Shown here: one piece after another, positions 1 to 14,900 of the stretch | How the letters are laid out: each line of letters starts with the position of its first letter | Position numbering within the stretch: the stretch's first letter is position 1 | Assembly: GCF_002234675.1 (NCBI RefSeq) | Contig: NC_019862.2 | Coordinates: forward strand, 18,747,514-18,811,513 | Source: Oryzias latipes | Taxonomy: Eukaryota > Chordata > Actinopteri > Beloniformes > Adrianichthyidae | Length of the DNA stretch: 64,000 nucleotides | Direction of reading: 5' to 3' | The notes under the pieces: generated by a model | The model's database searches: none | What the model was told of the DNA's origin: nothing | Seen by the model: the letters and a program-made list of their open reading frames with translations, nothing else | Translations under genes and position numbers: made by a program

Positions 1-23
1 ACACAAATGACAACAAAAGTTCT

Positions 24-3000
24 TTAAAAAAGGTGAACAGTCACCAAAGCTTTGCTTTTCTTGGTGTCCTTGGTGGTCTGTCTGCTCTGAGACTCAGATC
101 GAGATATGAAGTCAGCAACCGTCACTGCAACAAAAACAACAGAACAACAAGACATTTAGGAGTTTTAAGAACACAGAAGCATCTTGGCGGAAAAACGTGT
201 TTGTGAAGCTCCAAGACAGGAAAACCTGCTTCATATGTTCATTTTTTTTACAAGTGTAGTTCATGCAAAAGAGTTAGTTGAACACAAACAGCCGTGGGAG
301 GATTTTTCACACCCGACCACAGTCAGACTTGGAGAAAGCAGGCATGTCTGTCAGTCATACCAGCTAAGACTAAACCTGAAACTCTGGCTCAGCGTTTTGT
401 AAGTGGCAAAACGAAACACGAGGCAAGGCACACAGTTACCAAACTGTAGGGGAGTTGGTTTGCAGAGGCCACAGTGGCTGTTGCCACGGTTACCTGGGTG
501 CCGGTCCTCAGGCAGGCGGTTACGGCGACGCCGGCTACGATTGCGCCGCTGCGGTTTAGCTTCTGAGTCATCTGGGATTTTAAGTCATCATAAAAGAGGG
601 ATTTGCACCTTAATTATCTTTCATTATCAAACTGCTCTAGCTTCTTTTTAACGTAGAAACAGGAAACGAGGGTCTGCAGCATGACAGCTACAAAAACATT
701 TTTGGTCTTAAAACCAAACACTGAACATGTTTAAAATGTTCATGTCGATGAAAACCTGTCATCAAAGTAGCCTCCAGACCGGTCAAAATTCCATACCTAT
801 TCCGTTTTCCCCAACTGAAGCATTGTCAGATTCACTCATGCCGTCCATCATAGTGGCATCCTCGTCTGTTCTGCGCCGCCGAGACCGTCTGCGGCGGTTT
901 GCAGGCAACAAGGACTCGCTGGCATCGGTGTCAGCTGTGTGGTCTGTCTCTGTGTTCGTCTCTAAAGCTCCGTGGGAGTAGGTGTTGTCCCGATCCCAGG
1001 ACCCTGCCGACGAAATTAAATGAACAAATGTGTTGTGTTTACATGAGAGAAAAAACTATTTCCCTTTAGTTTTGGTTTACAGTGTTCCCTTGATATATGG
1101 CTTCAACTCGCAGGGTTTTTCATTGTAATTTGCATGCTCTTTTTTTTTTTTTTTAAGTGTTCTGCATCCTGATTGGCTGTAGACAATTGCGTTCATTTTG
1201 CCAAACGACATAAATCTTTGATCGCGATCAGATCTAGTTTTCATTCTATAACACTGGACTTATTTTTCTGTTAAGGTTTGAACTTGTGAGAGCTTCAACA
1301 AAATAGAAAAGTGTGAAAATGTTCATGTTTGTCTGAGAAAAGTGTAGTGGTGTGGGGTTTTACAGCCTTAAAACATCAGCAGCTTTCAACTATCATGGGT
1401 TATTTATGGAATGTAGCTCCTGCAATAAACGAGGGAACACTGTAGTTCAACTTGTCTTTATCGTTACCAGAATTGTTGCTGTATCCTCCTCTTCCTCCAC
1501 GGCCCCTTCCTCCTGTTCCTCCTCGACCTCTGCCAGGTCCTGGTCTCCTGCGACCGTCTCTTAGTGGCCGAGGACCTCTCTCCCTTTCTCTGCATGTCCA
1601 GCAAAGCAGAAGTGACAGATCACGCGCTCAGCCTGCAGAGACATTTCAACTTCCCCAACTTCCAACTTCCGTAAAAACAGACGCTCACCTCTCCTGGTCC
1701 TCTCCAGCCAGGGACCAATCACTGAGCTCATCCTTACGCTCTGACTCAGTCTCTGAGGCGTTGGACTGCTCCGAATTGGTGCCTGGATGGTCAAGAAAAA
1801 GACAGAATAGACATAAGATGAGTAAAGCAGAGACACACACCGCACATTTTAGTCAACGCTCCAGGTCCTTTTGGTTTAGTTGTTGGAACACACTGATTCA
1901 TTCATCTGAGTGTTACCATATCCAGTGCTGTAGCCTCTTCGTCCGCGGCCTCTGCCATTGTAAGAGCGGCTGCCATGCGAAGAAGACGAGGACGCGTTGG
2001 CACTGCTGTCTGCATTAATTCCGCCCCCTCTTTCCCCCCTCTCCCGATCGACTGGTCGGTGACCCTGGGTGATCTGTCGCAGCTGTTCGTCGATCTGCAT
2101 CCTCTCCAGACGAAGCTGCTCCACCTCCTAGAAAGAAGAAAAAACACTGTAACTTTCAGAAGAAAAAATCCAATCAGGCACATCTGACATTTTTTAAGGT
2201 CATCACTGTTTATGCAGAACGCCTCACATCGTGTATATTCAGATTGTTGCTACTTCCTTTAGGCTCCTGAATCTGAACAAGAAGAACTCCCACTTAATGC
2301 ATTCAAAGCACAACACACACATCCATGTGGCACAAAACCTGCACAAAAAACACACAGAGCAGCGCAAGGACATCCTCAGACATCTGTATTTGCAGATGTG
2401 TGTGTTCATTCCCAATGCTTTTGGATTTGACAACTGATTGCTGATTTAATCAGCCACTCAGACTTCAGGAGCATGTAGACATGAAGACAGGTGAGCTGCT
2501 CAGGTGCAGACATGCTTCCACTTTTAAAAATCCTACCTATGAAGTAATGTTTACATGCAGAGAGCAGTTAGATGCTGTGGCTGTAGTAGTGTGCAAAAAA
2601 AGGGCTTTAAGACACAAGAGATGCTTAAATTAGCGTTGGCATTCACTGTTAAAAAAAAGAAGAATGTTTAAGATCTTACATTCAAATAGGAAATGTGGTA
2701 TTCCAACAGGACCTGAACGTTGCTAATGCTCTCCTTAGTACCAACAAAGGTAAATGGGACCATTCCCTGTAAAACCAAATATATAAAAATAAAAAATAAC
2801 ACACATTACATGCTAGAAAACATAAATAAGCTGAACAAAACTGCACTTTGCTGACAGCAAGCAAGGCATCGCTACACTCAACTTACTTCCTGTCGTGGCT
2901 GCTTGTTGTCGTTGTCGCCTTCTATCTTGACCCGTACCACTCCAGACTTGTCCACAATCTCCTGGATGACCTTCCCATTCTTACCAATCACTTTACCTGG

Positions 3001-6000
3001 AGAGATAACCAGAAGGAATGAGACGTGACCACGGGATATAAAAATATCTACAGGTGATATAAAATGAAACGCATAAATGAAATGCAACAAAATGAAAGAT
3101 TTGAATATTTTTGGTTTAACCAACTCTTAAGAAGTGCAAAAACTGTGGACCTACCCACAAGGTTCCTCGGTACTTGCACAGAATCCTCCAAAAACTCCAA
3201 GAAGCCTCTTGCTTTCTTTACAGCCTCTGCTGTCTGGAATAACAACCATTTAAATGTATTGATATTAACCATCAGCTCCATGAAGAACACTAATACTGGC
3301 ACAATAAATCTCAAAATTAAAGAAGGAAAGGTCCCTCCTTGTACATCGTTTCTCATTTTAAACAATGGGCATTTCTAGTAAGTAATATTCTCCTAATAAA
3401 TCTGCAAAGCACAGCAGGTGTTAACAATTGTTTGGTGGTCGAGTCACACAGCTGCCTACCTCCCCGTAAATGCGGAAAGTGCCCGTCTCCTCATCCAGCT
3501 CGATGGCAGTGACACCCGCAGTTTTCCGTGCTTGTTGGATGTTGCTGCCGTGGCTGCCGATGGCGAGGCCCATCAGGTCGAGTCTCACCGTGAACTCCTC
3601 CTGGAAGGAGGACACCAGCTGCCTCGAAGTCTATGCAAACAAATAACATCCCATCATTTCAGGTTACGTATGAGCTCATTTTTTAACATTTTGGTGCAAT
3701 TTATACTTTATGTATTTAGTGTATTAAGGGGCAGGGGTGTCCAAAATTGTTTGTCCGTAGTGACTTTGTGAATGTGGTCTGGAGCACAGAGGTTTACAGA
3801 AATGACTTTGTTTCAACATGACTTTCAAAAATTATAAAACCAATGTTATGTATTTTTGGATGATTGGCAGCTACGCGCTAACATAGCTCTCAGGTGACTA
3901 TTTGTGATGTCATCGAGGGTTAGTGTCGCCTGAATTTGAAGACGGTGTTTTTCCATAACTCCCCGTTTGGAACGCAAAATGTACAGGTAGGGAAGAGCTA
4001 TAGGGGAAGTGGAAGAATTCAGATACTGCCTTTTTACATACCGCAACTCCAGCTATATGTGCAATAAACATGAATAGGCTGATTCTGACGCGGAGAAAAG
4101 TGGCTTTTCGTATCAGTTTTGCACCAATATGCAACACATGAACATAAAATGCTTAATAGCGCAAAGCCAATTTTCTCCATGACAGCTGGTTCTGTCATGG
4201 AGAAACGTCAATACTTTAAAGCACATGTGTCAAACTCAAGGCCCGGGGGCCAAATGTGGCCCTCCATGTCACTTCATGTGGCCCGTGAGAGCATAAAAGT
4301 TTTTCATTTCTTAAAATAAAAAATAAAAATTGATGTGTAATTATTCATATCTTGGGGGAATCAGACTTGAAATATCAGATTGGGCAACTCTACATTATGA
4401 CTTAAACCCTGTCCATATAATCTAACCTGGCAGACTCAAATGTAAGGATTTATGCTAAAGTAACAAGCAAACATATTTTTTTCTATGCAACTAATTGTCA
4501 TTTTAAAAAGTTATAGTGAATAAATAATAAGTTATTTCACATTAAAGAGTAGTTACATTTATTTTTCATTACATTTAGTTACATGTATAAGTTATATCTG
4601 GCCCTTTGAGGACAGCCACTATGCTGATGTGGCCCTTGGTGAAAATGAGTTTGACACTCCTGCTTTAAAGGGTTGCATTTCAGCAAAAGGCTGCTTTTCT
4701 TCACTTCAGAACCTTCTGAAATGACATTAGTTGCATAAAAAGTTGAAGAGTTATGATAGTAGAAAGGATGCAAAGACTGAAGCAAAAACTCCGGAGTTAA
4801 AGGGTTAAAGTATACAGCCTTAAGTTCTTGTAAAACAACTGACCTCCAGGTGTTTTGTGGCCTCCTGGTTACGTGACATCAGAAGCAGCTTGGTTCTAAG
4901 GCTGCGCAGGTGCATGTCACTCAGCAAAGACACCCGCTTCACTGTTGCCTCGTTGGTCGACTGACAGAAAGAGATAAACATAAGGACTACAGCAGAGCTG
5001 GGGATCGTTGGGGAAACTGTGGATAATCCAAGCGTTATGGAGACTTGACAGCATATCGTAGTTACCACAATCACTAGATGACTGGTTTCAGGACAGTATG
5101 AAATGCGACAAGCTCCCACAGCTTTCTTAAAGTCCTTGTGTGCATTCTCAGCCTGGCACCTGAAATTCAACAAGACTGCATTGCATTTCCTTCCTTATGT
5201 AAAGAATCTGGACATTCTCACACATAATAAATGATTGTGGAATGTGGAAGGTGATTTTCTTATAGTGGGACACGTACGCTTCTTGTAGATCCTGAGGAAC
5301 AGGAACAGTGCACTTGTAAAAGGGGTTTTTGGAGAGGGGCTTGTTGGTGTTGACAGGCCGCAGACGCTCAAAGGTTACAATCTCATTGTAGGTGGCATCA
5401 CAGGCTGCATACTCGATCACATAGAACTAGAGATAAACAGAGGCTCGGTGTTTGGAACAGCTCAATAAACCGTTCTTCAAGAACTCAATATAAAAATAAC
5501 TTTAATTCAGCTGTAAGTTATATTACTGCACAAAAAAAGAACGTAATTAATGACACGTACATCACCCTTCATCATACGAACTTTCCCTAACCACCAGCCG
5601 CAAGGCTCCAGCTCATTGGCTCTGGATAAAATCTGAGAAGATTAAATAAGAAGAAGCAGATCAACACAAAAAATGAAAGCCAAAGGAGAACAGTTTAGAA
5701 AAATAGGATGTGCTTTTCTCACCTCCACCTCTTCACCCTCTCTAATTTCCTTCTTGGTGTCAGCAGGTGGTGGCAGTCTGACATCCTCAAAGGGCACCTG
5801 GCGTTCTGGCTGCCAACTGCAATGAAAGATTCTGATGTCACGCCTTGCTGAAAGCATTACAACTGCAGTGAAGACCTTGAATTTTGATTATGAGGGAAAC
5901 GGATGCAGACATGGCACGGTAGCTGCAGATGCTTACTTGTTCTCAAAGGCAATGGTGAGAGAATCATCGTGGATGTCTCTGACAAAGCCCTGGAAAAAAT

Positions 6001-9000
6001 ACACAAGTGGGAAATTCCTTTTATAACAAGTCTTTACAGCAGGGCTGTGCAAACCCGTTTCTCAAAATTTAGCCCCATCTTTCTTCAGATGTGTGTTTCT
6101 GAACAAAAACTAGGCATTTCAAACAAAGGTTAGATCAAATAAATGTTTAAAAAAACACATAAAAAGCTGGGAAACAAACGTGTGTAAGTAATGGTTTCTG
6201 ACGTTGTTCATTCTCATTTCCAGTGGGCAAAAAAAAACTTAGCATCCAATCACTTATTATGCAATGTGACCTATATAAAAGATAAGAGAAGTCTGTAATG
6301 TTCACCATAGATACACTTCCACTGTGAGAGACTTTAGGATGTAGAGGCCAAAAAAAACAAAAACAAAAATCACAGAGTTATTTTTAAATAATTTATTTGT
6401 ATAATGGTGCATACAAGTCTTCGGCTCCTGCAAACCAGCCAGAATTCTGTCACTCACAGACCTGATACTTCCATTTTAAAAAGCTTTTTCTCTCTCTTAC
6501 TACCTGAATTAATGTCACTTGTTTGAACTGGTTATTGGTATAAAAGATGCCCACACATAAACAGCTAAACAGTAGCCTTTCTACCATGACCAAGACCAAA
6601 GAGCTCTCTGTCTAAGGACACCAGGGACAAGATGATTCACCTTAACAAGACTGGGATGAACCAATCAACAAGGAAGCACCTTGACGAGAATAGATCAAGC
6701 CGCTTCCTTGAAAGAACTAAATAAATATATTTTATTTATTACAAAATAAAATAAATAGAAGATCATTGACAATCTTCTTTCACCTGGTGGGGTACAAATG
6801 ATCCTAAGAGAAAACAGTGCAGAACTACACAGGGGTACTGAAGGGAACTGGGACCACAGTAAGAAAGAACACCATACCCACTGTGAAGCATGGAGGGGGA
6901 AAAGTCATGCTTTGGGGCCGCTTTTTCACATGGGGACAGGATGACTAATCTGCATTAGGAAAGGATGAATGGGTCCATGAAAATGGTAAATGGCGTATAC
7001 TTGTACAGTGCTTTTCTACCTTCCTCGAAGGCCCAAAGTGCTTCACAGTCACACTCCCACTCCCCCATTCACAGACACATTATCACGCTGGTGGCGGCTC
7101 CACTGCCGGGCGCTGGCGCCAACCTTCCACCAGAGGGAAGGTGGGGTTCAGTGTCTTGCCCAAGAACACTTCGACACATGGGCTGGCAAGGCGGGAATCG
7201 AACCTTAAATCTTCCGATCATAGGTCAACCGCCCTACCACTGGACCACAGTCGCCATTAACGCCACATGAATGGTGAGATTTTGGGCAAAGTCGTCCTTC
7301 CATCAACATCATAATTGACTATTAAATATATCTGGATCCATCGGCCTGTCAATGCCAAACACGTGGCCCAGGCAATAAAGGAGTGGCTATGTAAAAAGTA
7401 TCTCAACGTTCTGGAGTGGGTTAGTCCAATAGACCCAACCCAATACAGAATCTTTGGAATGAGTTGAAAGTCTTTGTTGCACAGTGACAGCCCCAGAACA
7501 TCACAGCTCTTGAGAAGATCTACACTGACAAAATGTGTATAAATATCAGCTACAGTGCTTACCAACCTGCAGAAGACCTACAGGAAACATTTGATATCCA
7601 TCATTGATAACAGGATTACAAAAAGCATTGAGGTGAACTTATGACTTTTCTCATCTTTTTAAGAGGGACAACTTGCTCCCAACTACCAAATAAGTTTTTG
7701 CCTCACTGTACATAGTCCAAACTTCTGAGAACAGTCCTCCCATTTGTTAAAAATATCCTTACCAGAAACCCAGTTCAGTATACCTATTGGAAATGACAAG
7801 CTGACATTGAATCACTAGCTTAACATTTATCTTGTGTTATGTATGGGTTAACAGACTTATCCAACTGTTATTTCATGAGTGGTCAATGATTCCCCTTATG
7901 GTCATGTAATGATCAGGTGTGGTGCAGTTCCAGCTCCTATAGCAGAACTTACCATGAACTTTTGTTCAAAAATAGTTTCATTTTTTTCCTTGCCTTTCTT
8001 TATGCTAATCAGCATCTGTTTTTATATTATTATTAGATTATCATAGAAAATGCAACAGATATGTATGTTTCCTCTAGATTCAAAACTTAGCTTTATAAAG
8101 TGGTTTTAAGCATTTGCCTAAACCATGATGTGCAGACACTATCTAGATCTTCCAGTAAAGAAAAGTAATAAACCATAGGGTAGACCGAAGGGTTTCGTTG
8201 AAGTGAAAAAAATGTAACAAGCTGTTTATCCCCTTAATCTTCACATTTTACTATCAGAGAAGACATTTACAGGCTCACAAAAACTACAAATGCCATAAAG
8301 TTACATAGAGACTTCTAAATTTTAACTTAGGATAAAAGGACATCAGTTAAACAAAAAAACGCAAGAAATATCCGAACAAAGTAATAATGGTAAACCTTAA
8401 ATTCTGAATAAAATCTATTTATGACCCTTCTCACTGTTTTGACTTGTTCAGATTAACATCAATGTTACCAATCAGCTTCCCTACAATATCCAGGTAAAGA
8501 GTAAACACGTTTCTAATTTCTTTTTTTTAGTCTAACTGACAATCAAAGGCACATGGAGATGCTCAGAGGGTGCTTGATGGGACTTCAAGATATTTAAATT
8601 TACCCAAATGTCCCTCTTCCTTTGTTAGTTTGCTTAATATTTTGAAGGCATGATAAAACTCAAGAAAGTAACTGTTGCATGCTCACTCTTCTATCATTAC
8701 ATAGTTAACTCTGGGCTGGGTCTAAATAAACTTGAATTTGTCCCGACTCAAATGAATCTAAAAGTCATTTAAAAAAACACTTTAAAATGATATAATGGGA
8801 CCACTACTTCACTTTTTTTCCACTTACTGTTTACAGACTAACACCACAACTTACAATCTATCGCTTATGTTTTCACTTCTTTCTTTTCAGAGTTCAGAAA
8901 GTCCCTACACAAGTATAAAAGGAGTCGAGTTACAATTAAATAAATAAATAAATAAAAAACTTGTTTTGCAACATCTATAGTGAAATCAAAACCCATTCTA

Positions 9001-9976
9001 ATTATTATTCCTAGGAGATATTTGGAATCACAGTAACAAAACTCACAAAACATACCCACAGTTGCTTGGTTTAGCTGTAATTTACTCAAGTGAAACTATT
9101 TTAGCATGTAGTGTTGGTTTACAAAGTGGCCTGGCAAAAAGAAAACATGTTAAACATTATGCTAGTAGTAGTAAGAAATTAAAATAGTAGATGGGGGGGA
9201 AAGGATGATGAAAAAGGAGACATGGAAGGAAGAAAAGGGGAGACTTTGGTGCCACTTCAGATTGCAGGACTATAAATACACTGTAATTCTTTGAAATGAG
9301 CGACCCTCTCCCAGCATGCCAGCTGCTCAGGATTGACAAGGAACAGCTGACTCGCATACGCAGAAATAGTAAAGATAGCTTGGGCATGATACAGTCTCAG
9401 TGAATGAACAGTGGCAGACAAGTGTGAAGAAGTACGCCACGTGCATAGAAAACCTAACGTCGAGATTTCAAATCCCTAATATGTACATTTAACAAACTCA
9501 TCACGTCCTTATGTTCCATGGAGTAAAAAGCCCTTTAGCAACCGAACTAGGGCAAGAACCTACCTGACGTCAACAGAATTACCAGTGAGCTAGTAAGCTA
9601 ACTTTAGCTTACGAAAACCCGAAGAAAAAGTCCATTGTGTGTTAAAAGATACACTATAAAACAAGTCAGCTGTCTTACAAAACGGATTATGCTTTCTGGA
9701 TTTGATTATAGTCAATATAATAATCATAAATAACGAATGTTCACAATCATCGACGTTAGCCTAGCCTGCTAATTTTGGCTAACTCTGCTAAAGGCTTACA
9801 GCAAGCAGCTGGATGAATTTAGAGGAAGATGGGACACGTAATCAAGTCCAATGAACTTAGGTTATCATAGTAAACAATTTGTGAAAGACAGAAGGTCAAA
9901 GGTGCACGGATGCCCCGGTATTTACCTTGTAATAAGCGCCGCGAGAGCCACGGACCTCCACCGCCAGTTCTTCCAT
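24..9976 (-). CDS. fxr1: Fragile X-related protein 1 (FXR1), 17 coding exons
   Basis: RNA-binding translational regulator of ribonucleoprotein granules, FMRP family. Exons in transcript order: 9926-9976, 5937-5989, 5723-5816, 5561-5632, 5278-5426, 5066-5159, 4844-4960, 3460-3630, 3155-3233, 2887-2996, 2680-2766, 1917-2127, 1689-1782, 1468-1589, 797-1003, 494-571, 24-124. All junctions are GT-AG and phases chain to 629 codons plus stop. The protein starts [10 protein letters not shown] and has tandem Tudor/Agenet domains (about 1-115), a KH region (about 125-200), KH1 with GSHG at 235-238, KH2 with GKNG at 298-301, a nuclear-export-like [11 protein letters not shown] segment opening exon 12, and RGG/RG-rich and RRRRSRRRR basic stretches in the tail. 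[11 protein letters not shown] followed by GMVPF fits FXR1 better than FMR1 or FXR2. The 3' end is uncertain: the final exon reads to a stop at 24, but an internal GT could splice to an exon outside the window. Confidence 0.95.
494..571 (-). other. fxr1: fxr1 penultimate exon, muscle-type basic insert
   Basis: This 78-bp exon (26 residues, phase 1 on both sides) encodes [17 protein letters not shown] followed by a short acidic/proline end. It corresponds to the alternatively spliced basic insert found in striated-muscle FXR1 isoforms of other vertebrates. Being a multiple of three, it can be skipped without a frameshift. Acceptor and donor are both canonical. Confidence 0.8.
4222..4662. mobile_element. 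Non-autonomous hAT-like element in fxr1 intron 7
   Basis: The 441-bp insertion is flanked by a perfect 8-bp direct repeat, CTTTAAAG, at 4214-4221 and 4663-4670. Its ends are inverted around the shared core GTGTCAAACTCA (5') and TGAGTTTGACAC (3'). An 8-bp target-site duplication with short terminal inverted repeats is the hAT signature. There is no transposase ORF, so it is a MITE-like copy. The interior is AT-rich with two GGCCC-containing blocks near the ends. Confidence 0.82.
6370..7715 (+). mobile_element. Degraded Tc1/mariner element in fxr1 intron 1
   Basis: The plus strand carries decayed Tc1 transposase sequence. The start region around 6583-6610 reads ATGACCAAGACCAAAGAGCT, close to the usual Tc1 N-terminus, and 6880-6930 encodes the conserved [18 protein letters not shown] block. 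Many stops and deletions make it non-coding. It is interrupted by a second repeat at 6982-7265. It lies opposite to fxr1 transcription. Outer limits are approximate. Confidence 0.7.
6982..7265. mobile_element. Small TIR-bearing MITE nested in the Tc1 remnant
   Basis: A 284-bp insertion flanked by CATGAA at 6976-6981 and 7266-7271. The left end carries TGGTAAATGGCG and the right end, read on the other strand, TGGCGTTAATGGCG, giving short imperfect inverted repeats. The interior includes a tRNA-like tail with GGGAATCGAACC and CCGCCCTACCACTGGACCAC, a pattern common in fish dispersed repeats. The surrounding Tc1 sequence resumes after it, so it inserted later. Confidence 0.65.
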
Positions 9977-10614
9977 ATTGGATACGCAAAGGATGCTGGG
10001 TCGACAGGTGTTCCATCAAGCCTGAGGTTTGAAGTTTGGGCCAACACCTGTCCTTTCGCGTTTTTGTGGGCAGATACTCCCAACTTTAAAATTATTAACT
10101 TACAGCCAAATTACATTTTTGGGTTACTGTTTGTGAAAAGGATCAACAAGGTTTTGGACGATTTGTTGTCCTGTTTTTTTTTTTTGTTTGTTTGTTTTTT
10201 AATGTTAGAAAGCTACATTGCTGTGTTTTATTTAAGTAATTTTAGTGATGAAGCAATACAATAAAATAGATCTATTATTTAGTGTGAAATTTTATGCAGA
10301 TTGTAATATAGCTAGATATAAAAAAAATTTTTTTAAAGCCATTATTGGACTAGCTAATTTGCTTAAGTATTTAGTATTTTGAAATTTTGTATTTCTTTTC
10401 ACCTACACTCATCAGGATCCAAATCTTTAATACAACAGAATGATGTGGTTCAGTCTAGTATCTTGCATTAAAAAAAGGCTGTAAACACAGCAGGCTTACA
10501 GCTTTGATCAGCATCAACTGCACTAAAGAATACTAGAACACAGACTGGAAATTTGATCAATTCTTTATTGTGTGCTTTCTGATTTCAGCTTAGAGACTGT
10601 GCATTATAAACAGT
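9977..10614 (-). promoter_or_regulatory. fxr1: fxr1 5' UTR and upstream region
   Basis: This is the sequence immediately upstream of the fxr1 ATG on the minus strand. The proximal about 100 bp is GC-richer than its surroundings, consistent with a housekeeping-type promoter; the rest is AT-rich. There is no clear TATA box and no other gene here. The transcription start cannot be placed from sequence. Confidence 0.4.
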
Positions 10615-11900
<1,286 letters not shown>

Positions 11901-14900
11901 ATGTATGCAAATGCATCAACAAAGGATCCCACTGGCTTTTAAACAGCCTTCGGCAAAAATCTGCACCTACAAAGTGCTAACGACTTATACTGGAGTTAGG
12001 AGTTGATTCACCATTAATAATGCAAAAATAATAAACATCGAACTGTGTTGTTGGACATTTAAGTACATTTTTCTAAAAACACTGCTGTTTTAGAGTTTAG
12101 AAAAAATCTGAAGAATAAGTTCAAGCAGGTTTAAATATTTGTTTCCAGTAAACTAGATCAGAACAAACACTTGGGTATATGGATCTATTTAAATGCTGGA
12201 AATGTTCCATTTATAATATGCAGTTATGCTAAGGAGCTTAACCACAAACATATTCCCTGTATTACTTTTTATTCCCCACAAAGTCCTTAAAACTGTACAT
12301 ATGTTTAATAATAACAGGGTGATTTATCAGAATTTGAATAGATTCTACTCTGCTTAATCATACTTTGATGATTAAAGCTGTGACTTACCAAAATCAAAAA
12401 TGAAAGATATGCTTAGAGGTGTAAACTAAAGCAAAAATATTACATTTACTAAGAAACAATGAAAATTCAACAAAAAGGTTTTATTGTAATCCATCAATAT
12501 GGATGCTGTTTTGAAACAATTCATGCTTGTTTAGTCTTTTTATTGTCAAAATGAGAACACAAACCTTTGTATAAATGGAATATATTAAGGCTGTATAAAA
12601 CAGGTCAGGTTTAAAAGACAAAGATGAGATTTTTCACTCTGCACATACTCACAGCAGGTAGTCAAACAGAGGAGATGCAAGCTTATCTTTTTCAAACAGC
12701 CATTGTGACACCTAGTGGCCAAATGATCTCATGGGAACTGCAGTAGGGATGCTCTATGAAGGCTATCTTTACTACTTGACTTATGCAAAAAGAAAAAAGC
12801 TAACATAGACCAGAAAGCACAAAGAATATTTAAGTCAAAGTAACAGCACCCCTCCTGGATTATTTAACATAAAAGGATTTATTAATAAACATACATGGAG
12901 GGACACATGCAGAAAAAATTAAACTAAAATCAGTCAGAGGCAACATATCCTTTAAAAATGAAAAAGTAATTTTGATTAAAAAGTCATGAGTAATCAAAGG
13001 AATAAGCACCCAAACTAAAGACAAAAAAAATCTCTGTTTAGATGTTACTGCTGTAACACAAAAACAGTATTCAAAAAGATGCACATATTTTTTTTCAGGA
13101 GGTTGTCCATTAACTATACTAAATTATACAGTCATGGGAATTTGGTTTCCATGAAGTAAATGCAACAATAACGAATAGAATTTACACAAATGTGTGTAAA
13201 GAGAAATGTGCTTTAAGAGTGTGTATGTGTTGTGTTACTGGGATGAGAGGTCAAAAAACAGTGATCTTGTTCAGTTTGCTATGCAATGTGTGTGAGTGTG
13301 TTCATGTGTGTGTGTGCAGCTCTGTGGTGGAAATGCTTGGTCTGAAGACATTACCACAGATCCTCAGAGTCTGCCTGATAGTCTGTCCTCACGTTCTGAT
13401 TTAAACCAGTTTACCAATTCCATTATGCTAAGCCCGAACATTGGTTGGGGAATGATGAACGATTATGTGAAACACATAATCTCCCTGCTGCACCATCACT
13501 GCAATATGACAGCCAAATTTCATTCATCCTATCCAATTTCTTCCTTATTTAAGGAAAGAAAATTACTGGTTCCAGTAATCAGATATGTAGCGAGGCTGTG
13601 TGCAGGAGTTAAGCCCACTCCCATTAGGCTTTCTGCTTTGCTCTGGCTGTATTCATATACACTCACACACATAAAAAAGCAGATACACACGTTCCACATG
13701 TCTGACCCTACTCAGTTCTCACGTCCCCTTTCGCCCATTTCAAGGACTATGATTTGGCCTTGATACATTCTCTACAACATCATCTGTTAGTGATGCCAGT
13801 TTGAAACAGTCTCCTTTAAGTGGTTTAGAGAGCAGCAGGCAGTTCTCCTGCAGATTCCCACTTCAAGGTCTCATCCTCTCTGCTCTGTCTTCTGCACCAA
13901 TACTGCCTTTTGAAACAACAAAAACATCATTTTGGAAATTAGGTCAAATTAGATAAGAATGCAGTCACATCCTTGCGCTCAGGATAATCCTTCGAGAAGA
14001 ATCAAAAGTAATGGCTGGATATGATTTGGCACTAAAATTCCTTCCATCTTCTCTGAGTTTCTCCATCTGTCTCAGTGGAATGAAATCACCAGCAAACAGC
14101 GTCTTTTTTTTTTCTTTCTCTTTTTGCTAATACAATCCGGCCCTCAGAAAGCTCCCAATATCACAAACAGGAAGATGAGTGTTGAGACTGTTTGTTCTTC
14201 TCCCCGCATGTCCAATATCTCTCTCCAATAGGTAATGCATTATAGGCATAATTGAAAATTAGTAGTACATTTTAAAGGGGAATTTATCAAGCTTCATTGT
14301 TCCTGCGTGTCACCTCCAGGGTCCTTTTTGGAACAACGACCCCGGAGTGCCAAGAGGCTTTCTGTCTGCTCGGGCCCCGGCAGCGCTCTCCCTTCTTTGT
14401 CGCTAATTGTGGCCTCCTCTCCACTGAATTGTGATTTGCCTAAGAGAGCTTGTTGGCTCTATGCAATGAAGCTGCCGGTGACGCTCTCACCATTATCAAA
14501 GATACTCTTGATCTTTTCAAAAGCAGGAAATAGATTTTTTTTTCCCCAGCCCCTGTTCAATCACAGAGAGGGGGCTGGAAGGGAGAAGTAATTTGCAATG
14601 CGTCCATTAGTTCTTCATTAAAGCAAGATTAAATTGCACCTCAAATCACATCTGCCTTTTTCCAGAGTAAAGGGTGACAGTTTTAGGGCCAAAACTAATT
14701 ACTAGTGCCAATGAATGAGAGAGGAAAACAGGGCTGTTTTTACATGAGATAGTGCGGCCTGTCATTATATTCAGACTAATTCCACTCTGCCTGCTCCCTT
14801 AATGAGACCAGAACGTCCTCACATCTCTCTCCTACTCTTTCTCTGTATCTGCGCGCACTCCAAATGTATAATTTCGATAGCACTTGGAGTTTGCATTAAT

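Noticed and set aside
12709-12724. ACACCTAGTGGCCA as a second CTCF site
   Set aside because: It is one base short in the core spacing, so it does not fit CCASYAGRKGGC.
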